Origin: Mycolicibacterium lutetiense
Lineage (GTDB): Bacteria; Actinomycetota; Actinomycetes; Mycobacteriales; Mycobacteriaceae
Reading direction: 5' to 3'
Assembly (NCBI RefSeq): GCF_017876775.1
Contig: NZ_JAGIOP010000001.1
Span: forward strand, 930,001 to 994,000
Length of the DNA stretch: 64,000 bases
The position numbers were made by a program, and so were the translations under genes. Below are positions 17,211 to 25,909 of the stretch, piece after piece. Numbering within the stretch: the first letter of the stretch is position 1; each line of letters starts with the position of its first letter. Under the pieces are notes generated by a model. That model ran no database searches and was not told where the DNA came from. It worked only from the letters and a program-made list of their open reading frames with translations.

Positions 17211-17963
17211 GTGCCTACAGTGCAAGATCAGAAGGTTGTTTTCATCACCGGTGCGGGTTCGGGCATCGGACGCTCCGCAGCCGAGGCATTCGCCCGCCGT
17301 GGCTACGCGGTAGCGCTCGCCGATGTCGACGAGGAGGCCGGAGCCAAGGTCGAAGCGGAGCTGAGTCATTGGGGTGCTTGTACGTTCGTGCCGTGTGACG
17401 TGACCGACGATGGGAGCGTCGCGGACGCGGTGGGCCGTACGGTCGCGCTGTACGGTCGCCTCGACGCGGCATTCAACTCGGCCGGCGTCGACGGCGAGCA
17501 CGGCAAACTGACGGCCGAGGGCTCGATGGCGAACTGGAACCGGGTGATCGCCGTCGACCTCACCGGTACCTGGTCGTGCATGCGACATCAGATCCCCCCG
17601 ATCATCGAGGCGGGCGGCGGAGCGATCGTCAACTGCGCGTCGGTAGCAGGGTTGCGGGCCGCACCCACCGTGTCGGCCTATACCGCCGCCAAGCACGGTG
17701 TGGTCGGGTTGACCAGGGTGGCTGCGCGGGAGTACGCGAGTCAGGGTCTGCGGATCAACGCGATCTGTCCCGGCACCGTCGACACCCCGATGTTCCGCGA
17801 GTCGATGTCGCCCGCAGTGATCGAGAACCTGCTCAACGCAGCACCTATCGGCCGTCTCGCCGAGGCCAGCGAGATCGCCGATATCGCACTGTGGTTGTGC
17901 GATGACGCTCCCGCCTATCTGACCGGCCAGGCCATCGCGGTGGATGGGGGTATGGGAGCGTGA
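17211..17963 (+). CDS. Short-chain dehydrogenase/reductase
   Basis: This 250-residue classical SDR has ITGAGSGIGRSAAEAFA near residue 12, the catalytic Ser in NCASVAG, YTAAK and the terminal LTGQAIAVDGG. It has the full family length. GTG 17211 has GAGGAG 6 nt upstream. It overlaps the next P450 start by 4 nt (GTGA), which points to translational coupling: the P450 could make an alcohol that this enzyme oxidises. Confidence 0.92.
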   Translation: MPTVQDQKVVFITGAGSGIGRSAAEAFARRGYAVALADVDEEAGAKVEAELSHWGACTFVPCDVTDDGSVADAVGRTVALYGRLDAAFNSAGVDGEHGKLTAEGSMANWNRVIAVDLTGTWSCMRHQIPPIIEAGGGAIVNCASVAGLRAAPTVSAYTAAKHGVVGLTRVAAREYASQGLRINAICPGTVDTPMFRESMSPAVIENLLNAAPIGRLAEASEIADIALWLCDDAPAYLTGQAIAVDGGMGA

Positions 17964-19192
17964 CCGGTGTAGAAGGGATTCAGGTGTCCACACAACAGGT
18001 AGTGCCCTCCGACGACGTGTATTACGACCCATACGACCTCGACATCAACCGCGACCCGTATCCGACCTTTCGCCGGCTTCGGGATGAGGCGCCGCTGTAC
18101 TACAACGAGCGGCATGACTTCTATGCGGTGAGCCGCCACGAAGACGTAGCGAAAGGGCTGTCGGACCGCAACACGTTCAAGTCGAGCCGCGGCAACATCC
18201 TCGAACTGATCAAGTCGGGCATCGAGATGCCGCCAGGGCTGGTCATTTACGAGGATGCGCCCACCCACACAATCCACCGCAAGCTGGTGTCGAAGATGTT
18301 CACGCCGAAGACGGTGGCGTCGCTGGAGCCGAAGATTCGGGCGTTCTCGGCGGCCTGTCTGGACCCGCTGGTGGGCACTGACCGGTTCGACCTCATCGCC
18401 GAATTCGCTGCTCAGATGCCGATGCGGGTCATCGGCATGCTGCTCGGTATCCCCGAGGAGGATCAAGAGCAGATTCGCGACCGCAGCGATGCGAACCTGC
18501 GGGTGGCCCCCGGCAAGGCGATGAAGTTCAAGCAGGACACCCTGGTTCGGGGCGGGGTGTTCGCCGACTACCTCGACTGGCGGGTGGACAACCCGTCCGA
18601 CGACATCATGAGCGAGCTGCTGCACCTTGAGTTCGAGGACGAGACCGGCACCCAGCGGCGATTGACCCGCGATGAAATCCTGGCCTACGTCCAGGTCGTC
18701 GCCGGCGCGGGTAATGAAACCACCACGCGGCTGATCGGCTGGACGGCCAAGGTGCTGGCCGAATACCCCGATCAGCGTCGCGAACTCGTCGAGGACCGTT
18801 CGTTGATCCCGAATGCCGTCGAGGAGATCCTGCGTTTTGAGACACCTGCTCCGCATATCGGCCGATTCGTCGCGCTGGACACGGAGTTTCACGGTCAGGC
18901 TGTTCCAGCCGGCAGCGCGATTCTGTTCGTGGCGGGCGCCGCCAATCGCGACGACCGGGTCTACGCAGACCCCGACCGCTTCGACATCCACCGCAAGGTC
19001 GCTTCGCCGCTCACCTTCGGGATGGGCGCGCATTTCTGCCTCGGCGCGGCACTGACCCGACTCGAAGGGCGTATCGCGCTCGAGGAGATGCTGACCCGCT
19101 TCCCGGAATGGGACGTCGACCTCGCGGCCGCAAATCTATCTCCCACATCCACCGTCAGGGGCTGGGAGCAGCTACCGCTACTCATTTCATGA
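17960..19192 (+). CDS. Cytochrome P450
   Basis: This 410-residue P450 has haem loop FGMGAHFCLG (Cys360), I-helix GAGNETTTRL and ExxR in EEILRFE. It is a close paralogue of the P450s at 5824 and 59180, sharing PLYYNERHDFYAVSR. In the I-helix the residue before Glu is Asn. The GTG overlaps the SDR stop; a GTG at 17984 would give a shorter N-terminus like the paralogues. It is the eighth gene of the run that begins at 10304. No ferredoxin gene is adjacent, so electrons must come from one encoded elsewhere, perhaps in this window. Confidence 0.93.
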   Translation: MTGVEGIQVSTQQVVPSDDVYYDPYDLDINRDPYPTFRRLRDEAPLYYNERHDFYAVSRHEDVAKGLSDRNTFKSSRGNILELIKSGIEMPPGLVIYEDAPTHTIHRKLVSKMFTPKTVASLEPKIRAFSAACLDPLVGTDRFDLIAEFAAQMPMRVIGMLLGIPEEDQEQIRDRSDANLRVAPGKAMKFKQDTLVRGGVFADYLDWRVDNPSDDIMSELLHLEFEDETGTQRRLTRDEILAYVQVVAGAGNETTTRLIGWTAKVLAEYPDQRRELVEDRSLIPNAVEEILRFETPAPHIGRFVALDTEFHGQAVPAGSAILFVAGAANRDDRVYADPDRFDIHRKVASPLTFGMGAHFCLGAALTRLEGRIALEEMLTRFPEWDVDLAAANLSPTSTVRGWEQLPLLIS

Positions 19193-19284
19193 ACGAATCC
19201 ATCAGTGGCGGTCGGTGATTGCGGTACACCGACGGCTAGGCAAGAAATTCGACCGACATTACGATCACTGGAGTAAATGTAAAT

Positions 19285-19698
19285 ATGTTGTCACAACGGG
19301 CCGACGGGAAAATGATGACCGCTGAGGAAATCGTGCGTGCCGAGATCGCTGCGTGGGGTCGCAACGACGTCGACGAGGTGATGAGCCACTTCGCCGAAGA
19401 CGCCACCTTCGACATCGGGCCGGACTGGCCGAAGCTCTCCGGGCACGAGGCGATCCGCGAGATGATGAAGGTGTTCTTCGCCGGCGGGAACTGTGTCGAC
19501 CTCAAAGTCCTGTACCTGGCCGTCGACGGTGATGTGGTGCTGATGGAGCGTACCGATTACTGGATCGTGGACGGTAAGCAGATGAGCTGGCCGGTGATGG
19601 GCGCTTACGAGGTGAAGAACGGGAAGATCACGGCCTGGCGGGAGTACTTCTACCCACCGAAAGATCTTGGGGTGGACGGTGCTAGCGCACCTGAATGA
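19285..19698 (+). CDS. SnoaL/limonene-epoxide-hydrolase-fold protein
   Basis: This 137-residue alpha+beta barrel protein resembles limonene-1,2-epoxide hydrolases. MERTDYW supplies the Arg and Asp of the LEH triad. At the second acidic position (WRDYF in known enzymes) it reads WREYF, so Glu replaces Asp. It may hydrate an epoxide made by the upstream P450 or act as an isomerase. ATG 19285 has GGAG about 11 nt upstream; ATG 19312 or 19315 are alternatives. Its end overlaps the convergent oxidoreductase by 17 bp. The 92 bp before it show no clear promoter. Confidence 0.75.
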   Translation: MLSQRADGKMMTAEEIVRAEIAAWGRNDVDEVMSHFAEDATFDIGPDWPKLSGHEAIREMMKVFFAGGNCVDLKVLYLAVDGDVVLMERTDYWIVDGKQMSWPVMGAYEVKNGKITAWREYFYPPKDLGVDGASAPE

Positions 19699-20647
19699 CC
19701 ACTTTTCCCACCGCTTTCCCGGAGGCGACTTCGCGTAGCGCACCGGTGGTCTCCTCCAGCGGATAGACCGCGCCGATGTGCGGCTTCACCTTTCCGGTGG
19801 CCAATAGCTCTCCCAGTTCGGCCTCGTTGCGGGTGAACTCGTCCGGGGCGATGTCCTGGAATTGAAAGCCCAGCACCTGAATCCCTTTGACTAGCACCAG
19901 GTTCAGCGGGATACGGGGGATGACGCCCGAGGCGTAGCCGATCGTCACGAACCGGCCGCCGCGGCGCAGCGTCCGCAACGCGGGCTCCGACAGGTCCCCG
20001 CCGACCGGATCGAGGACCGCATGGGCGCCGTCGGGCAGCGCCTCCCGTATGGCTGCACGCAGGTCGCCCCGAGTGTGGTTGATCAGCGAAGCCGGACCGT
20101 ATTGTGCTGCGGTGGCCAGCTTTTCATCAGAGGAGGCCACCGCGGTCACGCGGGCGCCCAGCATCGTCGCGAGCTGGACCGCTGCCAAACCGACACCGCC
20201 GCCGGCGCCGAGCACGATCACGTCGTCGCCGGGTTCGACCCGTAACACCGAGCGCAGCGTGTGATACGCGGTGCGGTGCGCGACTCCGAACGCTGCCGCG
20301 ACGCGTTCGTCCACCCCGTCGGGTATCCGAGCCAGCCCGGCGGGAGGAACGCATACCTGTTCGGCGAACGCACCGAACAATCCGGTGCCGGTCACCCGGT
20401 CGCCCACGGTGAAACCATCAGTGTCACTGGCGACTTCGGTCACCACCCCGGCGAACTCGCTGCCGGGGATGAACGGCACCGGCACCGTGATCTGGTACTG
20501 GCCGGCGACGAGCAGCAGGTCGGGAAAGTTGACCGCGGCGGCACCGACTTGAACTCGAACCTGGCCGGAAGCGAGCGGGGGAGCGGGGAGTTCCTCGATG
20601 CGGACCACCTCAGGTGGGCCGTATTCGGGGCAGACGGCAGCCTTCAC
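19682..20647 (-). CDS. Zinc-free MDR oxidoreductase (NADPH:quinone reductase-like)
   Basis: This 321-residue medium-chain dehydrogenase/reductase begins MKAAVCPEYGPPEVVRIEEL and has the nucleotide-binding VLGAGGGVGLAAVQLA near residue 147. Cys/His ligands for catalytic zinc are absent. Such enzymes reduce quinones or 2-enones with NADPH. It overlaps the upstream kinase gene by 4 nt (ATGA) and is the last gene of the minus-strand operon TetR/ACAD/kinase/MDR, so it probably acts on an unsaturated product of that pathway. It is convergent with the SnoaL-like gene. Confidence 0.9.
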   Translation of the reverse strand: MKAAVCPEYGPPEVVRIEELPAPPLASGQVRVQVGAAAVNFPDLLLVAGQYQITVPVPFIPGSEFAGVVTEVASDTDGFTVGDRVTGTGLFGAFAEQVCVPPAGLARIPDGVDERVAAAFGVAHRTAYHTLRSVLRVEPGDDVIVLGAGGGVGLAAVQLATMLGARVTAVASSDEKLATAAQYGPASLINHTRGDLRAAIREALPDGAHAVLDPVGGDLSEPALRTLRRGGRFVTIGYASGVIPRIPLNLVLVKGIQVLGFQFQDIAPDEFTRNEAELGELLATGKVKPHIGAVYPLEETTGALREVASGKAVGKVVIQVR

Positions 20648-21696
20648 CGGTAATCGGTGGATTCGGCGAGGTCAGCGGCAGACTGCATCAGTTCGGTGAC
20701 CACCGGACCGAACGCCAGCAACTTCTCGTCGTCGCCGGCCCGCTGAAAGCCCTGCTCCAGCACGATCGCCAGCTTCCACTTGGCGAGCACCAGGTAGTAG
20801 TCGAGGTCGTCGACCTGACGTCCGGACACCTTGGCGTAGTGGGCTACGACGTCGTCACGCGAGGGCATTCCGCGCATGTCGACGTAGCCCATTTCGGACG
20901 GCTCCGGGTTATCGGGATCGGAAGGCCATGACTGCACCATCCAGGCCAGGTCCAGCTTCGGGTCGCCGACCGTACCCATCTCCCAGTCCACGATCGCGGC
21001 CATCGTGGCCGGGGCGCCGTGTTGGTACATCACATTGGCGAACTGGTAGTCCCCGTGCATCAGGCCGGGAATGAAATCGAGTGGCTTGTGGGCCCGCAGC
21101 CAGTCCGTGGCCACCTCAAGCCCGGGCAACTCACGGTTCCTGATCCGTTCGAGGAACCCGATCCAGCGAGAGACCTGGCGTTCGTGGAAGCCATCGGGCC
21201 GACCGAGATCACCCAGCCCTTTGTCCTGCCAGTCGACCTTGGACAGCAGCGCGATACCCTCTGCCAGTTGATAACTCAAACCTGGACGGCTGCTCATATC
21301 GGTGTTGAACGGCTCCGGCCAGCGGCCGTGGGTGTCCATCGGGGACCAACCGTCGACGAATCCCATCAGATAGAACGGCCGGCCGAGCACCTGCGAATCG
21401 GCGCACACCCCGACCGCGGCGGTGTGCGGGACATCCGTGCCGTCGAGCGCCTCGATGATCCGCCATTCCCGCAGGATGCCCTTGTCCCGGTCCGGTGGAG
21501 CGCCCGCCGGCGGCATCCGCAGAACACAGGAATGCTCGCCACGGCGGATCTGGTAGATGACGTTCTGGGTTCCGCCGGACAGGAAGCGGGCCTCCAACGG
21601 CTCGCCCTTGCCCGCCAGCCCGGCGTCGTCCATCCAATCGGCAAGGCGAGCAGTATCGAGGCCCCGCACAAGAGGAGCAGAATCAGATTGCGTCAC
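20644..21696 (-). CDS. APH-family kinase, probable 4-hydroxyacyl-CoA kinase
   Basis: This 350-residue aminoglycoside-phosphotransferase-fold protein has an N-lobe with FLSGGTQNVIYQI, the catalytic loop LMHGDYQFANVMY (Asp and Asn) and the metal-binding AIVDWEMGTVGDPKLDLAW. Its GTG start overlaps the stop of an ACAD10/11-like dehydrogenase by 4 nt. In mammalian ACAD10/ACAD11 this same kinase domain is fused to the dehydrogenase, and in the Pseudomonas putida levulinate operon LvaA (kinase) works with LvaC. Both phosphorylate 4-hydroxyacyl-CoA and then eliminate phosphate. The function here is inferred from fold and linkage; it is very unlikely to be an antibiotic-resistance kinase. Confidence 0.85.
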   Translation of the reverse strand: MTQSDSAPLVRGLDTARLADWMDDAGLAGKGEPLEARFLSGGTQNVIYQIRRGEHSCVLRMPPAGAPPDRDKGILREWRIIEALDGTDVPHTAAVGVCADSQVLGRPFYLMGFVDGWSPMDTHGRWPEPFNTDMSSRPGLSYQLAEGIALLSKVDWQDKGLGDLGRPDGFHERQVSRWIGFLERIRNRELPGLEVATDWLRAHKPLDFIPGLMHGDYQFANVMYQHGAPATMAAIVDWEMGTVGDPKLDLAWMVQSWPSDPDNPEPSEMGYVDMRGMPSRDDVVAHYAKVSGRQVDDLDYYLVLAKWKLAIVLEQGFQRAGDDEKLLAFGPVVTELMQSAADLAESTDYR

Positions 21697-23006
21697 AGGT
21701 TGCCTACTGTGTTTTCGATGTCGGACTCCAGGAACTCGGCGAACTTCGCCTTCGCGGCTTCCCGTTTGCGGGGGATCCACTCGCTGGGCCAGGTGTCGGT
21801 GGTCGGCTGGTAGTTGCGCAACACCTGCCGGGCCACCGTGGTCTTGTGCACTTCGGTCGGGCCGTCGGCCAGGCCCATCACCGCGGCACCGGTGACCATG
21901 CCGAGGAAGGGCATCTCGTTGGTGACGCCGAGCGCGCCGTGGATCTGCATTGCGCGCCAGGCGATGTCGTGCAGCACGGTGGGCATCGCGACCTTGACCG
22001 CGGCGATGTCCTTGCGGACCAACTTGTAGTCGTTGTATTTGTCGATCTCCCACGCGGTGTAGAGCACCATCAACCGGAACTGCAGCAACTGGGCATAGGA
22101 GTCGGCGATGTACCCCTGGACGAACTGCTTGTCCGACAGACGGCTGCCCTGGGTCTCCCGGCTCAGCGCGCGTTCGCACATCATGTCCAGCGCCTTCTGA
22201 GCCAGGCCGATCGTGCGCATCGCGTGGTGGATCCGGCCGCCACCCAACCGGGTTTGCGCGATCACGAAGGCCTGTCCCTCGCCGCCCAGGAGGGCTTCGG
22301 CGGGGACCCGGACGTTGTCGTAGTGGATCAACGCATGGCTGCCCTCGTTGTCCGGTTCGCCGTACAGTCCGACGTTGCGGACGATCTTGACGCCGGGGGT
22401 GTCGGTGGGCACCAGGAACATCGACATGCCCTGGTAGGCGCTGACCTCAGGATTGGTGACCACCATGACGATCAGAAACGACGCCGTTGCGGCGTTGGAG
22501 GAGAAGAACTTCCAGCCACTAATCACCCAGTCGTCCCCGTCGCGTACCGCGCTGGTGGTGAACAGGGTCGGGTCCGCACCGGCATGCGGTTCGGTCATCG
22601 AATAGCAGGAGAACAGCTCACCCTCGAGCAGTGGATGCAGGTACTGCTTCTTCTGCTCCTCGGTGCCGTAATGCGCGATGATCTCGGCATTTCCGGTGTC
22701 GGGCGCCTGACAGCCGAACACGATCGGGGCCCACTGCGAGCGGCCCAGGATCTCGTTGAGCAGCGCCAGCTTGAGCTGCCCGTATCCCTGCCCGCCCAGT
22801 TCGGGGCCCAGATGGGTGGCCCACAAACCCTTTTCGCGCACCTGTGCCTTGAGCGGGTTGATCGCCTCGCGGCGCTTACCCTCCAGTTGGGTGAATTGCA
22901 GGTGCGGCCAGGCCAGATCGAGTGGCTCGACCTGTTCGGTCACGAATTCGTCGGCCCAGTCCAGTAATTCCTGGTACTGCGGATCGGTCTCGAAATCCCA
23001 CGCCAT
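21693..23006 (-). CDS. Acyl-CoA dehydrogenase, ACAD10/11-like
   Basis: This 437-residue protein is longer than standard dehydrogenases (about 380) and has the flavin loop SMTEPHAGADPTLF near residue 138. The C-terminal signature is GLADGPTEVHKTTVARQVLR. In ordinary medium-chain enzymes this position reads YEGTS with a catalytic Glu; here ADGP puts an Asp in its place, as in the ACAD10/11 and LvaC group. The region that in isovaleryl-type enzymes carries ER reads GGGRIHH. It overlaps the kinase gene and follows the TetR gene by 16 nt. It likely eliminates phosphate from a 4-phosphoacyl-CoA to give the 2-enoyl-CoA. Confidence 0.87.
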   Translation of the reverse strand: MAWDFETDPQYQELLDWADEFVTEQVEPLDLAWPHLQFTQLEGKRREAINPLKAQVREKGLWATHLGPELGGQGYGQLKLALLNEILGRSQWAPIVFGCQAPDTGNAEIIAHYGTEEQKKQYLHPLLEGELFSCYSMTEPHAGADPTLFTTSAVRDGDDWVISGWKFFSSNAATASFLIVMVVTNPEVSAYQGMSMFLVPTDTPGVKIVRNVGLYGEPDNEGSHALIHYDNVRVPAEALLGGEGQAFVIAQTRLGGGRIHHAMRTIGLAQKALDMMCERALSRETQGSRLSDKQFVQGYIADSYAQLLQFRLMVLYTAWEIDKYNDYKLVRKDIAAVKVAMPTVLHDIAWRAMQIHGALGVTNEMPFLGMVTGAAVMGLADGPTEVHKTTVARQVLRNYQPTTDTWPSEWIPRKREAAKAKFAEFLESDIENTVGNL

Positions 23007-23022
23007 CGGGGGTCCTCCGAAT

Positions 23023-23682
23023 CTATTTGTCGGTAGTGGTGTTGAAGCCGGTGATCATCGCGCCGATATCGCGTGCGACGAGCTCGGTGAACGAGCGGTC
23101 GCCGAAACTCCCGCCGGCCCAGTGCCGGACGCCCTCGCTGACCAGGATCTGGGCCAACCGGGACAGGTGGGTCACATCGACGTGTTTGCCGAGCTTGCCG
23201 TCTGCCTGGGCTCGGGTGAACAATTCGCCGAACATGTCGGCGTCCTGCGTGTCCGGGTCGACGTCGCCGGCCAGGATGCGGTGTTCGTGCCGGTACCCCT
23301 CCAGGATCGTCTCGACGATCAGATCGGGGGGATTGCGTGCCATCGACCGTTCCAGGCTGCGCAGTGCTTCGGTAACGACAGCCATCATGTCGTAATCACC
23401 GGCCAGCAACGATTTCACCCGCTTTTGCGCCAGTCGGGTGGAGGTCAGGCCCACCTCGAACAGCACGTCCTCTTTGGCGGGGAAATAGAAATAGAACAAC
23501 GCCCGGGACACCCCGGCGGCGCGGCAGATATCGGCGACGGTGGTCTTCGCATAGCCGTTCGTGCGCCAGAGCGCCATCGCGGCCTGGACCAGATCGCGTT
23601 TGGTCCTGGTGGACCTTGCGCGTTGGTAGGAGGCGCGACGCTGACCACCGTCAGTCTTCGATTCCGCTGCCACCTTGGCCAT
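23023..23682 (-). CDS. TetR-family transcriptional regulator
   Basis: This 219-residue protein has a basic N-terminal arm (residues 1-28) and the HTH TTVADICRAAGVSRALFYFY near residues 47-66, then a helical sensor domain. It is the first gene of the operon with the ACAD, the kinase and the MDR oxidoreductase, so it probably represses its own operon and answers to a CoA ester or acid of that pathway. The start is ATG 23682. Confidence 0.9.
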   Translation of the reverse strand: MAKVAAESKTDGGQRRASYQRARSTRTKRDLVQAAMALWRTNGYAKTTVADICRAAGVSRALFYFYFPAKEDVLFEVGLTSTRLAQKRVKSLLAGDYDMMAVVTEALRSLERSMARNPPDLIVETILEGYRHEHRILAGDVDPDTQDADMFGELFTRAQADGKLGKHVDVTHLSRLAQILVSEGVRHWAGGSFGDRSFTELVARDIGAMITGFNTTTDK

Positions 23683-23735
23683 TTTCGAACTTTAACAGGA
23701 GAATTGACGGTTGCAAATAGTTGACGGCTGTATAA
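23683..23735 (-). promoter_or_regulatory. Promoter region of the TetR/ACAD operon with direct repeats
   Basis: TTGACGG occurs twice in the same orientation at 23704-23710 and 23721-23727, start-to-start 17 bp. It is the only repeated structure in this 53-bp gap and a candidate operator. A good -35/-10 pair for the minus strand is not evident. Confidence 0.35.
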
Positions 23736-25472
23736 CTATCGCCGTCGTGGTGGCCGTCGTTCCGTCAGCACCCGCCATACCCAGGTGGACGGCAGCACCT
23801 GCCCGGTGGTGACGTAGGTGATGGTGGCCGTGTGGAACAACGCGTCGGACAGGTCGGACAGCCCGTCGGACTTTCCGGCGAGCAGCAGCTGGTCGCCGAC
23901 CTGCAGCGTGACGTCGTCGTCGGGGGTCAGGATCAATTCCTCGCCGCGCACCAGCAGCAGGGCCATCACCTGCAAGGTCTCGGAACGATCGTCGGGGTGT
24001 CGCAGCAGATCGCCCAGGGCCAGCTCATGGCCGCTGAGCCAGCGCACGACGGCAGGTGCTTCTCGTTCGGTCAGGGTGATGGCTTCGCGCTCGGGAACCG
24101 CGGGTCCACACCGTTGCAGCAGGCGGTCCCGAGTCCGTTCGGCCCATGCGTCGTCCTGTTGCACGGCTTCCTCGATGAACCGCCAGAAGCTCGGATGGAC
24201 CAACCGGGCCAGCGTCTCCCGTGCCACCAGGTCGGTGGGTACGAAGACCGAGTCCACGTCCAGCGCCGCGAGCAGTGCTCGGTGCATGCAGTCCTGCTGG
24301 CGTACCGAGACGAATGCGCCGGGGTTGGACAGTCGGGCATGCTCGGCCATCGCGATGTTCGTCATGTCATTGTCGGTGCCGGCCACGAAACCGACCACGC
24401 CGTCAAGGTCCAGCGGGTTGTCGGTGGGCGGGATCTGGTCGACGGTCAGCCCGGAGTCGCGTAGGTCCGCCGTCACCTGCTCGGCGAACTCACCGTGCCC
24501 GCACACCACCCAGCGGCCCCGGGTCAACCCGACGCGTAGGTCCGGAAGTTGATTTTCGTCGTTGTCCATCAGCCAGATCATCAGCTGGTAGGTGATCGGC
24601 TGATGCAGCATCAGCGCCAGATAGCCGCCGTAGCGGTCGTCCGGATTGATCACTGCGGCCGGACCGAAGTCTTCCATCCGATGCTGTACCGCTCGATCAT
24701 GGCAGCGAGCGATCACGGTGACATCGGGGCGCAACAACGAGACCGCCATGACGGCAGCAAGATTCGAGTCATCGTCGTCGGTGAGTGCCAACACGCCCTG
24801 ACAGGTGGGGCGGTCGAGTCCGGCCAGGCCCAGGACCGCCGGGTTGTGGCAGTCACCGACTACGGCGGGAATGTCGGAGTGCGTCGCATCGACGACGACC
24901 GAATCCACCCGCCGCTGCTGCTTGTCGATCACCACGAAGCGGCGGCGCCAGTCATCGAGTTCCAGCCCCACCTCCCGCCCGGTCTGGCCGTAGCCGCAGA
25001 TCAGCAGGAACGGTTCCCGGAGACGGCGGACCTGGCGCCGAAATCGCTGGGCGCGTAGGGCGTCTTTGAACGCACTGTCGTTCACCGCGGAGAGCAGGGC
25101 GCCGATCGCGTACGCCCAGGCGATCACCAGGGTGAAGATGGACAGGGTCAGCCACATTCGCTGCGGATAGGAAAATGGGTAGGGAACTTCGCTGTAGCCG
25201 ACCGTGGTCAGGGTTATCGCCATTTGGTAGAACGAGTCGAACAGCGTGAGGTGGCGAGTATGTCCGTCGGCATCGACGCTCGGCATCAGCATCAAGCCCG
25301 CGACGTTGATGCTGAAGGTCACGATCACGAAGATGAACGGGGCCCGCATCCGGCGCAGCACCACGAACATCGCGTCGGTGGTTTCACCGCCGGTGGGCAC
25401 CTGTGTCGGCTTACGCGCCCGCGGTGGGATCTTCCGCAGTCGGAAGTTGAGCAGGTCGATCGGCTTGGGCAT
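23736..25472 (-). CDS. K+ channel with tandem RCK/TrkA-N domains
   Basis: This 578-residue protein has two membrane helices (about 45-63 and 108-130) around a pore loop TLTTVGYSE (residues 88-95), then two Rossmann RCK domains beginning LLICGYGQTGREVG (about 155) and RWVVCGHGEFAEQV (about 318), and a C-terminal TrkA-C-like part (VTLQVGDQLLLAGKSDG). The filter reads TVGYS instead of TVGYG, a variant known in some prokaryotic channels. It sits in the cytoplasmic membrane and gates ion flow in response to ligand binding. It is 17 nt from the small membrane-protein gene upstream and unrelated to the catabolic genes. Confidence 0.9.
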   Translation of the reverse strand: MPKPIDLLNFRLRKIPPRARKPTQVPTGGETTDAMFVVLRRMRAPFIFVIVTFSINVAGLMLMPSVDADGHTRHLTLFDSFYQMAITLTTVGYSEVPYPFSYPQRMWLTLSIFTLVIAWAYAIGALLSAVNDSAFKDALRAQRFRRQVRRLREPFLLICGYGQTGREVGLELDDWRRRFVVIDKQQRRVDSVVVDATHSDIPAVVGDCHNPAVLGLAGLDRPTCQGVLALTDDDDSNLAAVMAVSLLRPDVTVIARCHDRAVQHRMEDFGPAAVINPDDRYGGYLALMLHQPITYQLMIWLMDNDENQLPDLRVGLTRGRWVVCGHGEFAEQVTADLRDSGLTVDQIPPTDNPLDLDGVVGFVAGTDNDMTNIAMAEHARLSNPGAFVSVRQQDCMHRALLAALDVDSVFVPTDLVARETLARLVHPSFWRFIEEAVQQDDAWAERTRDRLLQRCGPAVPEREAITLTEREAPAVVRWLSGHELALGDLLRHPDDRSETLQVMALLLVRGEELILTPDDDVTLQVGDQLLLAGKSDGLSDLSDALFHTATITYVTTGQVLPSTWVWRVLTERRPPRRR

Positions 25473-25489
25473 GTGTTAGTCCACGGGGC

Positions 25490-25909
25490 TCAACGACGCC
25501 GATAGGTGACGGTTTCCACCACCAGCAGGATCACCGCCACCAGGTTGGCCAACAAAGCCCCGCCGGACAGCGACACCATGCTCGCGGTGTGAGAGGCGTC
25601 GAGACCGCCGGGGGATACCTGGGTGGCCCACACCCAGACCGCGACAGCGGCGATCAGTTGCAGCACCGCGACCAGGCTGGTGGCCAGGTGAATTGCGCCG
25701 ATCTGGGTCCGGTCGCCGAGCTTCAGAGCGGTCGCGATCAGGTTGACGATCACGGCCGCGAACAGCTCGTACACGTTGTGCACGAGCGGATCGGAGATGT
25801 CGCCGACGAAAAACCCGAAGTTCAAGGTGGCCGCCAACACCACGAAGAAGCCGAACACCACTTTCTCGAGGTTCACCCTGCGTAACGCTAGACGTTGCGG
25901 ACTAGACAT
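25490..25909 (-). CDS. Small four-helix membrane protein (DUF6394-like)
   Basis: This 139-residue protein has four hydrophobic segments at about 17-36, 44-63, 70-95 and 111-133. The stretch VVFGFFVVLAATLNFGFFVG and DRTQIGAIHLATSLVAVLQL resemble the DUF6394 family as I remember it, whose members occur beside K+ channels. It starts 17 nt upstream of the channel gene on the same strand, which suggests an accessory subunit. ATG 25909 is only 18 nt from the transposase stop of the IS110 element, so its native promoter has probably been separated from it. Confidence 0.72.
   Translation of the reverse strand: MSSPQRLALRRVNLEKVVFGFFVVLAATLNFGFFVGDISDPLVHNVYELFAAVIVNLIATALKLGDRTQIGAIHLATSLVAVLQLIAAVAVWVWATQVSPGGLDASHTASMVSLSGGALLANLVAVILLVVETVTYRRR

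Noticed and set aside
20644..21696. Aminoglycoside-resistance phosphotransferase
   Set aside because: The fold is right, but coupling to an ACAD10/11-like dehydrogenase points to 4-hydroxyacyl-CoA phosphorylation.
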